Virus record (IMG/VR): IMGVR_UViG_3300037189_012564
Span: 1-32,177 of that record
Reading direction: 5' to 3' (one strand)
From: a virus
Length of the DNA stretch: 32,177 nt
The first letter of the stretch is position 1. Each line of letters opens with the position of its first letter. The translations under genes and the position numbers were made by a program. Positions 22,049-30,260 of this stretch are shown one piece after another. The notes under the pieces were generated by a model that made no database searches, was not told the origin of the DNA, and was given only the letters and a program-made list of their open reading frames with translations.

Positions 22049-22333
22049 GTGATCGACCCCGGTATCGCCGCGCAGGTGGCGATGGTCGCCGTTGCTGCCG
22101 TTGTCGGCGGCTCCATCGGAGGGTTTCGCGCCTTGGCCCGTGGAAGGAAGATCGACGGCGAGGAAGTCGACCTAGCGATGGCCGCGCAGCGCGAGCGCAT
22201 CGAGCTCCTGGAGACCCAGAACAGGGAACTGACGACAAAGGTCATCCTCCTCGAAGGACAGGTTCGCGCGCTTCGCGAGGAGCTCGACATCGAGAAGCGG
22301 ATCACCGCCCGCCTTAACGGCGGACAGCCGTGA
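22049..22333 (+). CDS. Membrane-anchored coiled-coil protein (holin or spanin-like)
   Basis: From the GTG at 22049 the product has 94 residues: one N-terminal hydrophobic helix (IAAQVAMVAVAAVVGGSIGG), a basic turn (RALARGRKI), then a long coiled coil (about 40-88). This shape is common in lysis cassettes, for example holin-like or i-spanin-like proteins. I see no good ribosome site before the GTG, which follows a hairpin, so the start is uncertain (ATG at 22081 is an alternative but would shorten the membrane helix). It overlaps the C39-like gene. Confidence 0.62.
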   Translation: MIDPGIAAQVAMVAVAAVVGGSIGGFRALARGRKIDGEEVDLAMAAQRERIELLETQNRELTTKVILLEGQVRALREELDIEKRITARLNGGQP

Positions 22334-23109
22334 CCTATCTCGTCCCCCAGCTCGGCTACGGCACGCCGCACGACGGCGACAACTGCGGTCCGGCGTCGGT
22401 CGCCATGGCCCTGCGCTGGTCGACGCAGCACGACGTGATGCCGATGCCGCCGGAAGTCCGCAAGGCGTTCGGCGATCCCATCGGCGGGACGCAGATGAGC
22501 GACCATCCGAAGGCCTACGCTTCATTCTCCGGAGCCGCGACCCGCGCAGGCTGGACGCTAAAGCCGCTCAAGTTCCACGATGCCGACCCGTGGGACCGCT
22601 TCCTCGAAGACATCTCATCCGGCCACGGCGCGACGATGGCGATCGACTACAGCCGCGTTCCCAAACACCTCAAGGGCGACCCGCGCTTCGATGGCTTGCA
22701 TGCCGTCTTTGTCTCGCGCATCCGCACCCGAGCCGAGACGACGGAACTGCGCGTCTGGGACCCGTTGTGCGATGGCCGCCGGCCGGGCATCCCGCGCGGT
22801 CCTCTCTGGTACCCGAAGCTCACGCTCAAGGCCGCGGCGGCCGGATACGCGGGCGCCGGTAAGGCTTCCTGGTGCCGCGTCACGAAGGCCGATGGCATCT
22901 ACGATCCGCCGCTTGACCCGTGCGATGCCGCCATCCGCGAGTTGACGACCGAGCGCGACGCCTACCGCGATGTCCTCATCGAGGCGCGGTCCGCGATGGT
23001 CAACGCCGTTTCCGAGATCGGACCGGTCATCGCCGATATCGACGAGCTCATCCCCCAGCCCGCCCATGGTGACGGCACCGTCGGCGAGGGCGTCATCCCG
23101 CGCGGATGA
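22330..23109 (+). CDS. C39-like cysteine peptidase, probable endolysin
   Basis: A GTG overlapping the previous stop gives 259 residues. The papain-like C39 signature is present: DNCGPASVAMAL with C19, GLHAVFV with H124, and RVWDPL with D144. The C-terminal 60 residues are a helical region (AAIRELTTERDAYRDVLIEA) and could bind a partner or cell wall. C39-like domains occur at the N-terminus of endolysins in phages of Actinomycetota, where they cut stem peptides. Its place between small membrane proteins supports lysis. A role in precursor processing is the alternative. Confidence 0.75.
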   Translation: MTYLVPQLGYGTPHDGDNCGPASVAMALRWSTQHDVMPMPPEVRKAFGDPIGGTQMSDHPKAYASFSGAATRAGWTLKPLKFHDADPWDRFLEDISSGHGATMAIDYSRVPKHLKGDPRFDGLHAVFVSRIRTRAETTELRVWDPLCDGRRPGIPRGPLWYPKLTLKAAAAGYAGAGKASWCRVTKADGIYDPPLDPCDAAIRELTTERDAYRDVLIEARSAMVNAVSEIGPVIADIDELIPQPAHGDGTVGEGVIPRG

Positions 23110-23228
23110 TGCGCCTGATCGTCGCCTTCCTTGTCGGGCTGGCGCTAGGATGGATGGCACGCGAGCCGGACGAGACCGAGCCGGACGTAGCGCAGGGCGC
23201 CGGCGACTACGGGCGCTACATCCACTAG
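23106..23228 (+). CDS. Tiny single-pass membrane protein
   Basis: An ATG overlapping the endolysin stop gives 40 residues: one hydrophobic helix (RLIVAFLVGLALGWMA), then an acidic tail (REPDETEPDVAQGAGDYGRY). The position between endolysin and holin suggests a lysis accessory such as a small holin or antiholin. AGGAGG for the next gene follows its stop. Confidence 0.6.
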   Translation: MMRLIVAFLVGLALGWMAREPDETEPDVAQGAGDYGRYIH

Positions 23229-23236
23229 GAGGCAGC

Positions 23237-23437
23237 ATGGAAGGCACAACCGTCTTTGGCCGGAACCCGGTCCTCATCCTCGCGCTCGTCCAGGCGGCGG
23301 TGGCGCTTGCGGTCGGCTTCGGGCTGAACCTCAACGGGCAGCAGGTCGCGCTTGTCATGGGCTTCAGCGCGGCGGCGCTCGGCGTCATCGCGAACCGTCG
23401 CGTCACGCCTAACGTCTACCTCGAAGAGGCCGAGTGA
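23237..23437 (+). CDS. Holin-like two-helix membrane protein
   Basis: AGGAGG precedes the ATG at 23237. The 66-residue product has two hydrophobic helices (PVLILALVQAAVALAVGFG and QVALVMGFSAAALGVIA) separated by a short polar turn (LNLNGQ), then a basic turn (NRR) and an acidic tail. This fits a class II-type holin seen in phages of high-GC bacteria. It lies right after the endolysin group and overlaps the next gene (GTGA). Confidence 0.78.
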   Translation: MEGTTVFGRNPVLILALVQAAVALAVGFGLNLNGQQVALVMGFSAAALGVIANRRVTPNVYLEEAE

Positions 23438-23613
23438 GCGGTAGCCTCGCGGACGTCCTGCCGCGCGTGGAGAAGCCCGAGCGGCGGGACATCCATACGG
23501 TCGAGTACCACGAAGGTGGCTACACCTGTCAGGCCGATTGGTGCGGCTTCCGCACCGACGATCTCGGCGAGGTGGCCGCGCACGTTGTGAGGAACCAATG
23601 GCAGTCGAGATGA
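23434..23613 (+). CDS. Small zinc-finger-like protein
   Basis: A GTG overlapping the holin stop gives 59 residues. GGYTCQADWCGFRTDDLGEV followed by AAHVVRNQ has C-x4-C and a later His, like a C2H2-type single finger. It overlaps the terminase small subunit gene by 16 bases. Its role is unknown; small zinc proteins next to terminases are common in phages of high-GC hosts. Confidence 0.58.
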   Translation: MSGSLADVLPRVEKPERRDIHTVEYHEGGYTCQADWCGFRTDDLGEVAAHVVRNQWQSR

Positions 23614-23930
23614 TGCCCGGCCGCAACGGCGGCGCGCTCCGCCGAGGCGGCGGCAACATCGTCAAGAAGGAGCAGGCGGAAGTCCGCGCGGCGCTCCGGG
23701 CCGGTTCCATGGAAGTCGCCGAGAAGCTCCTTGAGAAGGCCCGCGGTGGCGACTTGCGCGCAATCGAGCTCGTCCTCGCCTACGGCATCGGCAAGCCGAC
23801 GGAGAAGCTCGAAGTGAGCGGTCCCGAGGGTGGCGCCATCACCATCATCAGCGAGCTCGACGACCACGAGAAGCGCGCCTTGCGCGATGCCATCCGGGCA
23901 CACCTGGCGACGGTCGAACAGCCCGCATGA
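23598..23930 (+). CDS. Terminase small subunit (predicted)
   Basis: From the ATG at 23598 (AGGA five bases upstream) the product has 110 residues; an ATG at 23610 is an alternative. A basic Gly-rich N-terminus (PGRNGGALRRGGGN) leads to helices: EVRAALRAGSMEVAEKLLEK, then RAIELVLAYGIGKPTEKLEV and a C-terminal acidic helix. The region RAIELVLAYGIGKP is typical of one small-terminase family. The adjacent large subunit (4-base overlap) supports the role of recognising phage DNA for packaging. Confidence 0.78.
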   Translation: MAVEMMPGRNGGALRRGGGNIVKKEQAEVRAALRAGSMEVAEKLLEKARGGDLRAIELVLAYGIGKPTEKLEVSGPEGGAITIISELDDHEKRALRDAIRAHLATVEQPA

Positions 23931-25219
23931 TCGGCGCGCTCGCCGGGCTTGACCCGGAGCGCCTGCGCGCTATCGACGAGGCGCTCGGCTGGGTGCCGGA
24001 GCCGCACCAGATGGCGCCGGCCGGGGAGTGGACCTACTGGCTCTTCGTAGCCGGCCGCGGCGCGGGCAAGACGGACGCAGGCGCCCACTACGTGACCCGC
24101 CACGTCGACGGCCCCCCGTGCCTTGATGGCCCGGTCCCTCACCGAGTCGCCATCGCCGCGCCAACGCTGGGCGACGCGCGTATGACCTGCGTCCGCGGCG
24201 ACTCCGGCTTGCTATCGCACGATCTCACCGCCCGCTTCGTCCTCATGGATGGCGAGGTCGTGTGGGCAAACGGATCGACCGGCCGCATCTTCGGCGCCTA
24301 CACGCCCGAGGATGTCGAGCGGTGGCGCGGTCCGCAGCACTGCCTCGTCTGGGCGGACGAGCTCGCCGCATGGCGGTACCTCGACGAGTGCTGGGACATG
24401 ATGCGGCTAGGCTTGCGCCTTGGGCAGCGTCCGCGCGTCGTCGTGACCACGACCGGCAAGCCGCGCAAGATGCTCAAGCAGCTCATGGCGCGGTCGGATG
24501 CGGTCGTCTCTCGCGCCACCACGAATGACAATCCCCACCTATCGCAGGGCGTGCGCGACGCGCTTTACGATCTGTACCGAGGGACGCGCCTTGAGCGTCA
24601 GGAGCTCGGCGGCGACATCGTCGAGAACGTCGAGGGCGCGCTGTGGAAGCCCGAGATGCTCGACCGCACGCCACCGCCGCAGGCATGGGGCGCCGATGGG
24701 CAGGTGCCGGCCATGCGCCGCATCGTCGTAGCCATCGACCCCGCGGTCACCAGCCGCGCCGATAGCGACGAGACCGGCATCGTGGTCGCTGGCATCGGCG
24801 AAGACGGCTACGCCTACGTCCTCGCGGATGAGTCGATGCGCGGTAGCCCGCACGCATGGGCGTCGGCCGCGGTCACCGCCTACCATCGCTGGTCGGCGGA
24901 CCGGATCGTCGTCGAGACCAACAATGGCGGCGAGATGGTCAAGCTCACTCTCGGCACGGTCGATGGCACCGTACCCGTCAAGGAAGTTCACGCGAGCCAG
25001 GGCAAGCGGACACGGGCCGAGCCGGTCGTCGCCAAGTACGAACAAGGCCGGGTACGCCATCCGTACCCGTTGCCAGCCCTTGAGGAGCAGATGATGACCT
25101 GGGACCCAGCCCGCGACGCCGATAGTCCGGACCGCGTGGATGCGCTGGTCTGGGCGCTCACCGAGCTCATGCTCGCTAATCCGTGGGCGGCATCCAAGTC
25201 GATGTCGGGTGTCGCATGA
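23927..25219 (+). CDS. Terminase large subunit
   Basis: The 430-residue packaging motor has Walker A GRGAGKT (43-49), Walker B CLVWADE (139-145), and a coupling-motif-like VVTTTGKP (172-179). The C-terminal RNase H-like nuclease has acidic residues at D271 (VVAIDPAVTS), E330 (VVETNNGG) and D405 (SPDRVDALVWAL). It translocates DNA into the procapsid at the portal and cuts concatemers. The length is normal. Whether packaging is cos or headful cannot be told from this sequence. The next gene overlaps by four bases. Confidence 0.95.
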   Translation: MIGALAGLDPERLRAIDEALGWVPEPHQMAPAGEWTYWLFVAGRGAGKTDAGAHYVTRHVDGPPCLDGPVPHRVAIAAPTLGDARMTCVRGDSGLLSHDLTARFVLMDGEVVWANGSTGRIFGAYTPEDVERWRGPQHCLVWADELAAWRYLDECWDMMRLGLRLGQRPRVVVTTTGKPRKMLKQLMARSDAVVSRATTNDNPHLSQGVRDALYDLYRGTRLERQELGGDIVENVEGALWKPEMLDRTPPPQAWGADGQVPAMRRIVVAIDPAVTSRADSDETGIVVAGIGEDGYAYVLADESMRGSPHAWASAAVTAYHRWSADRIVVETNNGGEMVKLTLGTVDGTVPVKEVHASQGKRTRAEPVVAKYEQGRVRHPYPLPALEEQMMTWDPARDADSPDRVDALVWALTELMLANPWAASKSMSGVA

Positions 25220-26370
25220 GCGTCCTGCGCGGCGACTGCGTCGAGGTCATGGCGGGCATGGAGCCGGACAGCGTGGACGCCATCGTCTGCGACCCGCCGT
25301 ATGGGATGGGCTTCATGGGCAAGGAGTGGGACCGCCTGGACGGTGCAGGGTTCCACGCGCCGAAGGACGAGGGGCGGACGTTCACGAACGACTCCGGCCA
25401 TATGTTCGACAACCTCAAAGCCCTGCCGCAGTACGGCCCGGCTCGGTCGATGCAGGCGTTCCACCACGCATGGGCCGCCGCCGCCTACCGTGTCGCCAAG
25501 CCCGGCGCATACCTGCTGGCGTTCGGTGGCACGCGCACCGTCCACCGGATGACGTGCGCGCTGGAGGACGCTGGCTGGGTCATCCGCGACATGCTGGTCT
25601 GGGCCTACGCGCAGGGCTTTCCCAAGTCCCGCGCGTCGCTGAAGCCCGCCTGGGAGCCGATCGTGATGGCCCGCAAGCCCGGAGCGTCGCGCGACCTGAA
25701 CATCGACGCGGCACGCATCCCGAGTAACGGCGAGACGATCCCCCGCGTCACCGGATCGGGCATCGTGGTCGGCGGCAAGACCAACGGCGGCTACGACAGA
25801 CCGTGGAATCACGACGCGGATGCGGTAGCGCGGCGACAGGAGCGGGCCGACGCCGCGATAGAAGCGGCGAACACCCTCGGTCGCTGGCCCGCTAACGTCA
25901 TCCTCACCGACCCCATCTTCGACGGCGGCTGGGACGGCGTGGTGGGCGGGGGCGAGAGCGCAGGCATGGGCCGCGTTGACACCCTGCGCAGAGGTCACAC
26001 GACGGGCGCAGGCATGGGGTACGGCAGCAGCAGCCCAGCAGAGGCGCGCGACACCGGGTACGACGACCAAGGCGGGTACAGCCGCTACTTCATGGTGCCC
26101 AAGGCCCCGACCCGTGAACGCAAGCTGTCCGATGGTCGCCGCAGCCCGCACCCCACGCAGAAGCCCGAGGCCCTGATCCGTCACCTGGTGACGCTGGTGA
26201 CGCCACCCGGCGGCGTAGTCCTCGACCCGTTCCTCGGAAGCGGAACCCTCGGCGTCGTCTGCGACGGGCTGGGCATGAAGTGGCTGGGCATCGAACGCGA
26301 GGACGAGTATGCCGACTGGTCCGAGGACCGCATCGCGGATGGCAAGGCGAAGTGGGAGGTCACCGCGTGA
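25216..26370 (+). CDS. Beta-class DNA methyltransferase, solitary
   Basis: An ATG overlapping the terminase stop gives 384 residues. DPPY (26-29) comes first, and the SAM-binding LDPFLGSGT (336-344) near the C-terminus, after HPTQKP (about 313-318). This order marks a beta-class amino-methyltransferase; DPPY favours N6-adenine over N4-cytosine. The long middle (about 140-300) would hold target recognition. No restriction gene is adjacent, so it probably protects phage DNA from host restriction. By hand count, about 16 of 22 leucine codons are CTG, while the terminase uses mainly CTC and CTT, which suggests recent acquisition. Confidence 0.9.
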   Translation: MSVLRGDCVEVMAGMEPDSVDAIVCDPPYGMGFMGKEWDRLDGAGFHAPKDEGRTFTNDSGHMFDNLKALPQYGPARSMQAFHHAWAAAAYRVAKPGAYLLAFGGTRTVHRMTCALEDAGWVIRDMLVWAYAQGFPKSRASLKPAWEPIVMARKPGASRDLNIDAARIPSNGETIPRVTGSGIVVGGKTNGGYDRPWNHDADAVARRQERADAAIEAANTLGRWPANVILTDPIFDGGWDGVVGGGESAGMGRVDTLRRGHTTGAGMGYGSSSPAEARDTGYDDQGGYSRYFMVPKAPTRERKLSDGRRSPHPTQKPEALIRHLVTLVTPPGGVVLDPFLGSGTLGVVCDGLGMKWLGIEREDEYADWSEDRIADGKAKWEVTA

Positions 26371-26519
26371 AGCCGTCGCCGTCCAATGCCGCCTTCGGCG
26401 TCTTTGCCGTTCTCCTCATCCTCGGTCTGGCGATGATCTGGTTTCCGCTTGCCATGCTCGCGGGCTCTAGCGTGGCGCTGGTATTCTCATTAGCGACCGC
26501 TCGGACAGGAGACCGCTAG
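26367..26519 (+). CDS. Small membrane protein, unknown
   Basis: A GTG overlapping the methyltransferase stop gives 50 residues, almost all hydrophobic (FGVFAVLLILGLAMIWFPLA, then MLAGSSVALVFSLA) with short polar ends. It is likely a two-helix membrane hairpin. It sits between the methyltransferase and portal genes. A lysis or superinfection-exclusion role is possible but unproved. Confidence 0.6.
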   Translation: MKPSPSNAAFGVFAVLLILGLAMIWFPLAMLAGSSVALVFSLATARTGDR

Positions 26520-26522
26520 CCC

Positions 26523-28919
26523 GTGGACATCGCCAGCCTCTTCCTGCCTACCCGTGCCGCAAAGGCAGAGTCGGGCGTGGGCGCGGTCATGATGTCGCAT
26601 AGCCCGGCGGTCAGCCTCTTCCAGCGGTCGCCCCAGGCGATGATGAAGGACGCGCAGGCGGTCGCGACCAGCGACGTCACCATCCGCGCGGCCGAGCGCG
26701 TCATCGCCAACCGCGTCAGCACGACGCCATGGAAGCTCGAAGACGCCGAGGATGTCACGGTCGGCGACGGGCCGGACGACAACAGCGACCCGGCCTACCT
26801 CGCCGTGCAGTCGCTCCTTGAGAAGCCGTACAGGCCGATCCCAGGCGATCCGCAGTCGACGACCCCGCGGACGTGGTCGCAGCTATCGGCCATCACGGCA
26901 CGCCACATCGGCATCTGCGGCTCGGCATTCTGGTACCTCGACCAAACCGATGCGCTGGCCGGCACGCCCCTTTCCATCCTGTACATCAATCCGGCCAGAA
27001 TGACGCCGGATTTCGACGACAATGGCGCCCTGTGCGACTGGATCATCGACGGCGACTCTCGCAGCGGCGGCTCGCGCCTCGGCCTGCGGAACGTCCTTCA
27101 TTTCACCCTTGAGCCTGCGGATGTCGGCGTCTTCCCCGCCGGTCTCGTCGAGACCGCCCTTGCCAAGGTCGAGATCGGGAAGTTGAGCGACCGGCACGTC
27201 TCGATGATGCTGGCCGCCGGCGGCCGTCTCTCCGGCATCATGGCGCCGAAGGAAGGCTACCTCGACGACGCCGTTTACCGGCAGCTCGTCCGCGACATCC
27301 GTACGATCTCCGAGGCGCCCGACGCGGCGAAGCGGATGCTCATCCTGCGCGGCCCGGTCGAGTACAAGGAAGCCGCCGTTAGCCCGTCCGACCTTGACCT
27401 CGTCGCGCTCAACACCCTCACCCGCGATGACAAGCTAAGCCTGTGGGGCGTGCCGCACAGCATCCTCGGCATCCCGACGCCGGGCGGTCTGGGCGGTGGC
27501 GCGAGCAAGGACAGCGACGTCGCCATCTTTTGGCAGAACGCCGTTAGCCCGCGCCTGCGGACGATGGCGGAAACGATCCAGTTTGAGCTGCTCGACCGCT
27601 TCGCGGAGCTTGGCGTCGTCGTCGAGATCGAGTTCGAGGAACCCGAGTTTGACGATGAGATGCCCGCCTTCGACATGGCGAGCAAGGCCGCCAACCTCCC
27701 GCTGACCAACCGCGAGCGGCGAGACCTCATCGGGCTTGACCCGTTCGGCGATACCCGCGACGACGAGGTCTGGCTCCCCGCCGGTCTCATGCCCGCCTAT
27801 GACGTCACCGGCGCGCCTCGGCCGATGAGCCAGGAGACCTACGCCACGAACTACGCCGACCCGTTCGAGTCGGAGCAGTCGCTGTACGCCAAGGCCGGAC
27901 CGGTCGGGCAGCGGCGCGACGCCATCGCCGAGATGACCGACGCGCTCAAGCGCGCCATCCGGCAGGTCGCCCGCGACACCGCGGAGAAGATCGACAAGCA
28001 CTATTCTCACATCGTTGCCCGCCCCAATGACCTCTCGGTCTGGTGGAACGAGGCGCAGGTCCAGGCCACGATCCTTGAGGCGATGCGCCCGAGCATCCGC
28101 ACCATCGCCGCCGAGACGCTCGCCGCGCCGGCCAAGGCGGACGCGCTGGACGTCATCCTGCCGCGCCTCATGGATCGCGTCGGCGTCCGCATCGTCACGG
28201 TCCCGTCAACCCTGTTCGGCGTCATCCGCAAGACGGTCGAAGAGGGTATCCGCGATGGCCTATCGGCGCGCGACCTCGGGAAGCTGGTTGAGACTCGCCT
28301 ACGCGAAGACGAGTACATCGCTGAGCGCATCGCCCGCACCGAGGTCATGCGCGTTCAGAACTGGACGCGCGTCGAAGGCCTGCGCGAGGCTGGCATTACG
28401 CAGGTCCGCATGGTCGACGGCGACGACGACGAAGTCTGCAAGGAGCGGGATGGTCAGATCGTCGACCTTGAGACCGCCCTTGCCGAGGTGGACGCCGAGC
28501 ATCCTAACGGCACCCTGCGCCTCGAACCGATCACGAGCTTCGCCGCGCTGGGCGACGCGGCCCGCGCCGAGCGCCTCGCCAACCAGGCGGGCGGCATGAA
28601 GGCGACCGTCGGGAGTATCACGATGCCGGAGATCCGACTGGAACCGATCATCAATATCACGATGCCGGAACAGCCCGCGCCCGTCGTCAACGTGGCGCCG
28701 GCCGACGTCCACGTCGCCGCGCCGGTCGTCAACGTCGCCGCGGCCGAGGCGCCGGTCGTCAACGTCACGACGCCGGACGTCACGGTCAACTTGCCCGAGC
28801 AGAAGGCGACCCTGCCGCAGGACATCCGCATCATCTCGATGCCCGAGCGGACGGTGTCGCAGGTCGTCGTCCGCGATCCGCAGGGCCGCGTGGCAGGCCT
28901 TGAGACGGTCACCGACTGA
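26523..28919 (+). CDS. Portal protein fused to a MuF-like domain
   Basis: This 798-residue protein starts at a GTG with AGGAG about 11 bases upstream. Residues 1 to about 440 are a portal protein: an AVATSDVTIRAAERVIANRV helix early, then GICGSAFWYL, and a middle GVPHSILGIPTPGGLGGG followed by WQNAVSPRLRTMAE. Residues about 480-690 resemble MuF minor head proteins (IARTEVMRVQNW near 600, DDDEVCKERDGQIV near 636). The usual HPNCRC ending reads HPNGTLRLEPI, so two cysteines are missing. From about 690 a beta-repeat tail holds three APVVNV copies (719, 733, 743). Fusions of portal and MuF are known in phages. Confidence 0.88.
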   Translation: MDIASLFLPTRAAKAESGVGAVMMSHSPAVSLFQRSPQAMMKDAQAVATSDVTIRAAERVIANRVSTTPWKLEDAEDVTVGDGPDDNSDPAYLAVQSLLEKPYRPIPGDPQSTTPRTWSQLSAITARHIGICGSAFWYLDQTDALAGTPLSILYINPARMTPDFDDNGALCDWIIDGDSRSGGSRLGLRNVLHFTLEPADVGVFPAGLVETALAKVEIGKLSDRHVSMMLAAGGRLSGIMAPKEGYLDDAVYRQLVRDIRTISEAPDAAKRMLILRGPVEYKEAAVSPSDLDLVALNTLTRDDKLSLWGVPHSILGIPTPGGLGGGASKDSDVAIFWQNAVSPRLRTMAETIQFELLDRFAELGVVVEIEFEEPEFDDEMPAFDMASKAANLPLTNRERRDLIGLDPFGDTRDDEVWLPAGLMPAYDVTGAPRPMSQETYATNYADPFESEQSLYAKAGPVGQRRDAIAEMTDALKRAIRQVARDTAEKIDKHYSHIVARPNDLSVWWNEAQVQATILEAMRPSIRTIAAETLAAPAKADALDVILPRLMDRVGVRIVTVPSTLFGVIRKTVEEGIRDGLSARDLGKLVETRLREDEYIAERIARTEVMRVQNWTRVEGLREAGITQVRMVDGDDDEVCKERDGQIVDLETALAEVDAEHPNGTLRLEPITSFAALGDAARAERLANQAGGMKATVGSITMPEIRLEPIINITMPEQPAPVVNVAPADVHVAAPVVNVAAAEAPVVNVTTPDVTVNLPEQKATLPQDIRIISMPERTVSQVVVRDPQGRVAGLETVTD
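28677..28766 (+). repeat. APVVNV coding repeat in the portal-MuF tail
   Basis: Three in-frame copies encode APVVNV at residues 719, 733 and 743, with GCGCCGGTCGTCAACGTC nearly identical between the last two. The surrounding residues alternate hydrophobic and small, as in a beta-helix or beta-solenoid. It may form a stalk or a binding surface at the portal. Confidence 0.7.
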
Positions 28920-29713
28920 TGGCGGATAACGTCACCTTCCAGAAGACGGAGCTTGCCACCCCGGCGAGCGGTACCAAGGTCTCGACCGACGAAGCGGCGA
29001 GCGGGCACATCCAGCGAGTCAAACTGGCCTACTCCGCCGATGGCGTCGACACGCACGTCCAGGCCGACGCCGACGGTCTGCTCGTCTCGCTGGGGACGCA
29101 CAAGGACGTCGTCTCGGCGCCGATGTCGACGACCGACATCGCGACCGCAACGAAGGCCGCCATCTTCGGCTACACGACGAGCGGCGGCGGATCGTTCCAG
29201 CCGGTGAAGGTCACGCCATCCGGCGCGCTCACGGTCGAGGCCACGATCACCGATGGCTCCGGGCCGGTGACCGTGGACGGCACGGTCGCTGCTACGCAGT
29301 CCGGCACCTGGAACATCAACAACGTCGCGGGGACCGTGAGCCTGCCGACCGGCGCCGCGACCGAGACGAGTCTTGCCGCCGTTGCTGCGACCGCGTCCGG
29401 GTCCAACCTGCGGGTCACCCCGGTCAACCAGACACCCATCGGATCGTCGGCTGCGATGGTCGCGAGCGTCGCCGCATCCGCCACCAACGTGACGCTACTT
29501 TCCGCCAACACGGAGCGGGTCGGGTTCGCGGTGTATAACGACAGCACCGCAGTCTGCTACCTAAAGTTCGGCGCGACCGCGAGCTCGACGTCGTTTACCG
29601 TGCTTCTGTCCGGCGGCTCATATTACGAATACGCCGGCCATGGCATTTACGAAGGCCAGGTCGACGCCATCTGGGCCACCGCCACCGGGTCGGCCCGCGT
29701 CACGAGCTGGTAG
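28919..29713 (+). CDS. Probable virion surface protein (beta-rich)
   Basis: The ATG at 28919 shares a base with the portal gene's stop; the product has 264 residues. It is rich in Ala, Thr, Ser and Val with repeated short strands (VTVDGTVAATQSGTWNIN). The C-terminal domain RVGFAVYNDSTAVCYLKFGA followed by FTVLLSGGSYYEY is one that I recognise from other phage virion proteins. Lying between portal and capsid genes, it may decorate the head or be a fibre. Function is inferred. Confidence 0.6.
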   Translation: MADNVTFQKTELATPASGTKVSTDEAASGHIQRVKLAYSADGVDTHVQADADGLLVSLGTHKDVVSAPMSTTDIATATKAAIFGYTTSGGGSFQPVKVTPSGALTVEATITDGSGPVTVDGTVAATQSGTWNINNVAGTVSLPTGAATETSLAAVAATASGSNLRVTPVNQTPIGSSAAMVASVAASATNVTLLSANTERVGFAVYNDSTAVCYLKFGATASSTSFTVLLSGGSYYEYAGHGIYEGQVDAIWATATGSARVTSW

Positions 29714-29717
29714 CGCG

Positions 29718-30260
29718 ATGCCCAGTAACTGGATCAACGCCCAGCGCCTCATGCCGCTATCGGTCTGGGTCGGGTCTCCGACGAGTCTGAACACCGCGCA
29801 ATCGCAAGGCTCATTTGCTGGCGGGTCCTCCACAATCGGCGCGTCCAATGTGATGCTGTATCCGGTAGCGGTCACCGAGCCATACCGGGTGCGGCGCCTA
29901 TGGTGGCTCAACGGGACGTCGGTGGCCGGCAACGTGGACGTCGCCATCTACGACGCGAGCGGCGTCAAGCTTGTGTCGACTGGCAGCACGGTGCAATCTG
30001 GCACGAGCACTATTCAGTCTGTCGCGGTGGACTACACCCTCGGTATCGGATCGTATTGGCTCGGTCTGGCTACGTCATCGACCGGCACGTTCCAAAGCTT
30101 CTTGACGCAGGCGAACACGATCCGACAACGCGACTCGTTCGGCATCGCGCAGCACTTCACCGTCGGGTCAGCGATCCCGCTACCCACGCAACTCGTGTTC
30201 GGCTCGAACTTGTGCTATGCGTTTCCGTACTTCGGCTTCAGCCGTCTGACGAGCATCTGA
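29718..30260 (+). CDS. Probable virion surface protein, paralog A
   Basis: The ATG at 29718 gives 180 residues; the longer in-frame reading from 29640 is rejected. The segment YRVRRLWWLNGTSVAGNVDV, then AIYDASGVKLVSTGST, matches the next gene's VYRLWWMSIGTAAGNYDMGI, then YTETGTRLASLGST, so the two are tandem paralogs. Both are beta-sandwich-like. They might bind sugars or decorate the head. No signal peptide or enzyme motif is seen. Confidence 0.6.
   Translation: MPSNWINAQRLMPLSVWVGSPTSLNTAQSQGSFAGGSSTIGASNVMLYPVAVTEPYRVRRLWWLNGTSVAGNVDVAIYDASGVKLVSTGSTVQSGTSTIQSVAVDYTLGIGSYWLGLATSSTGTFQSFLTQANTIRQRDSFGIAQHFTVGSAIPLPTQLVFGSNLCYAFPYFGFSRLTSI

Noticed and set aside
24988-26184. A 398-codon open frame on the minus strand
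   Set aside because: It is antisense to the methyltransferase, whose DPPY and FLGSGT motifs are clear on the + strand.
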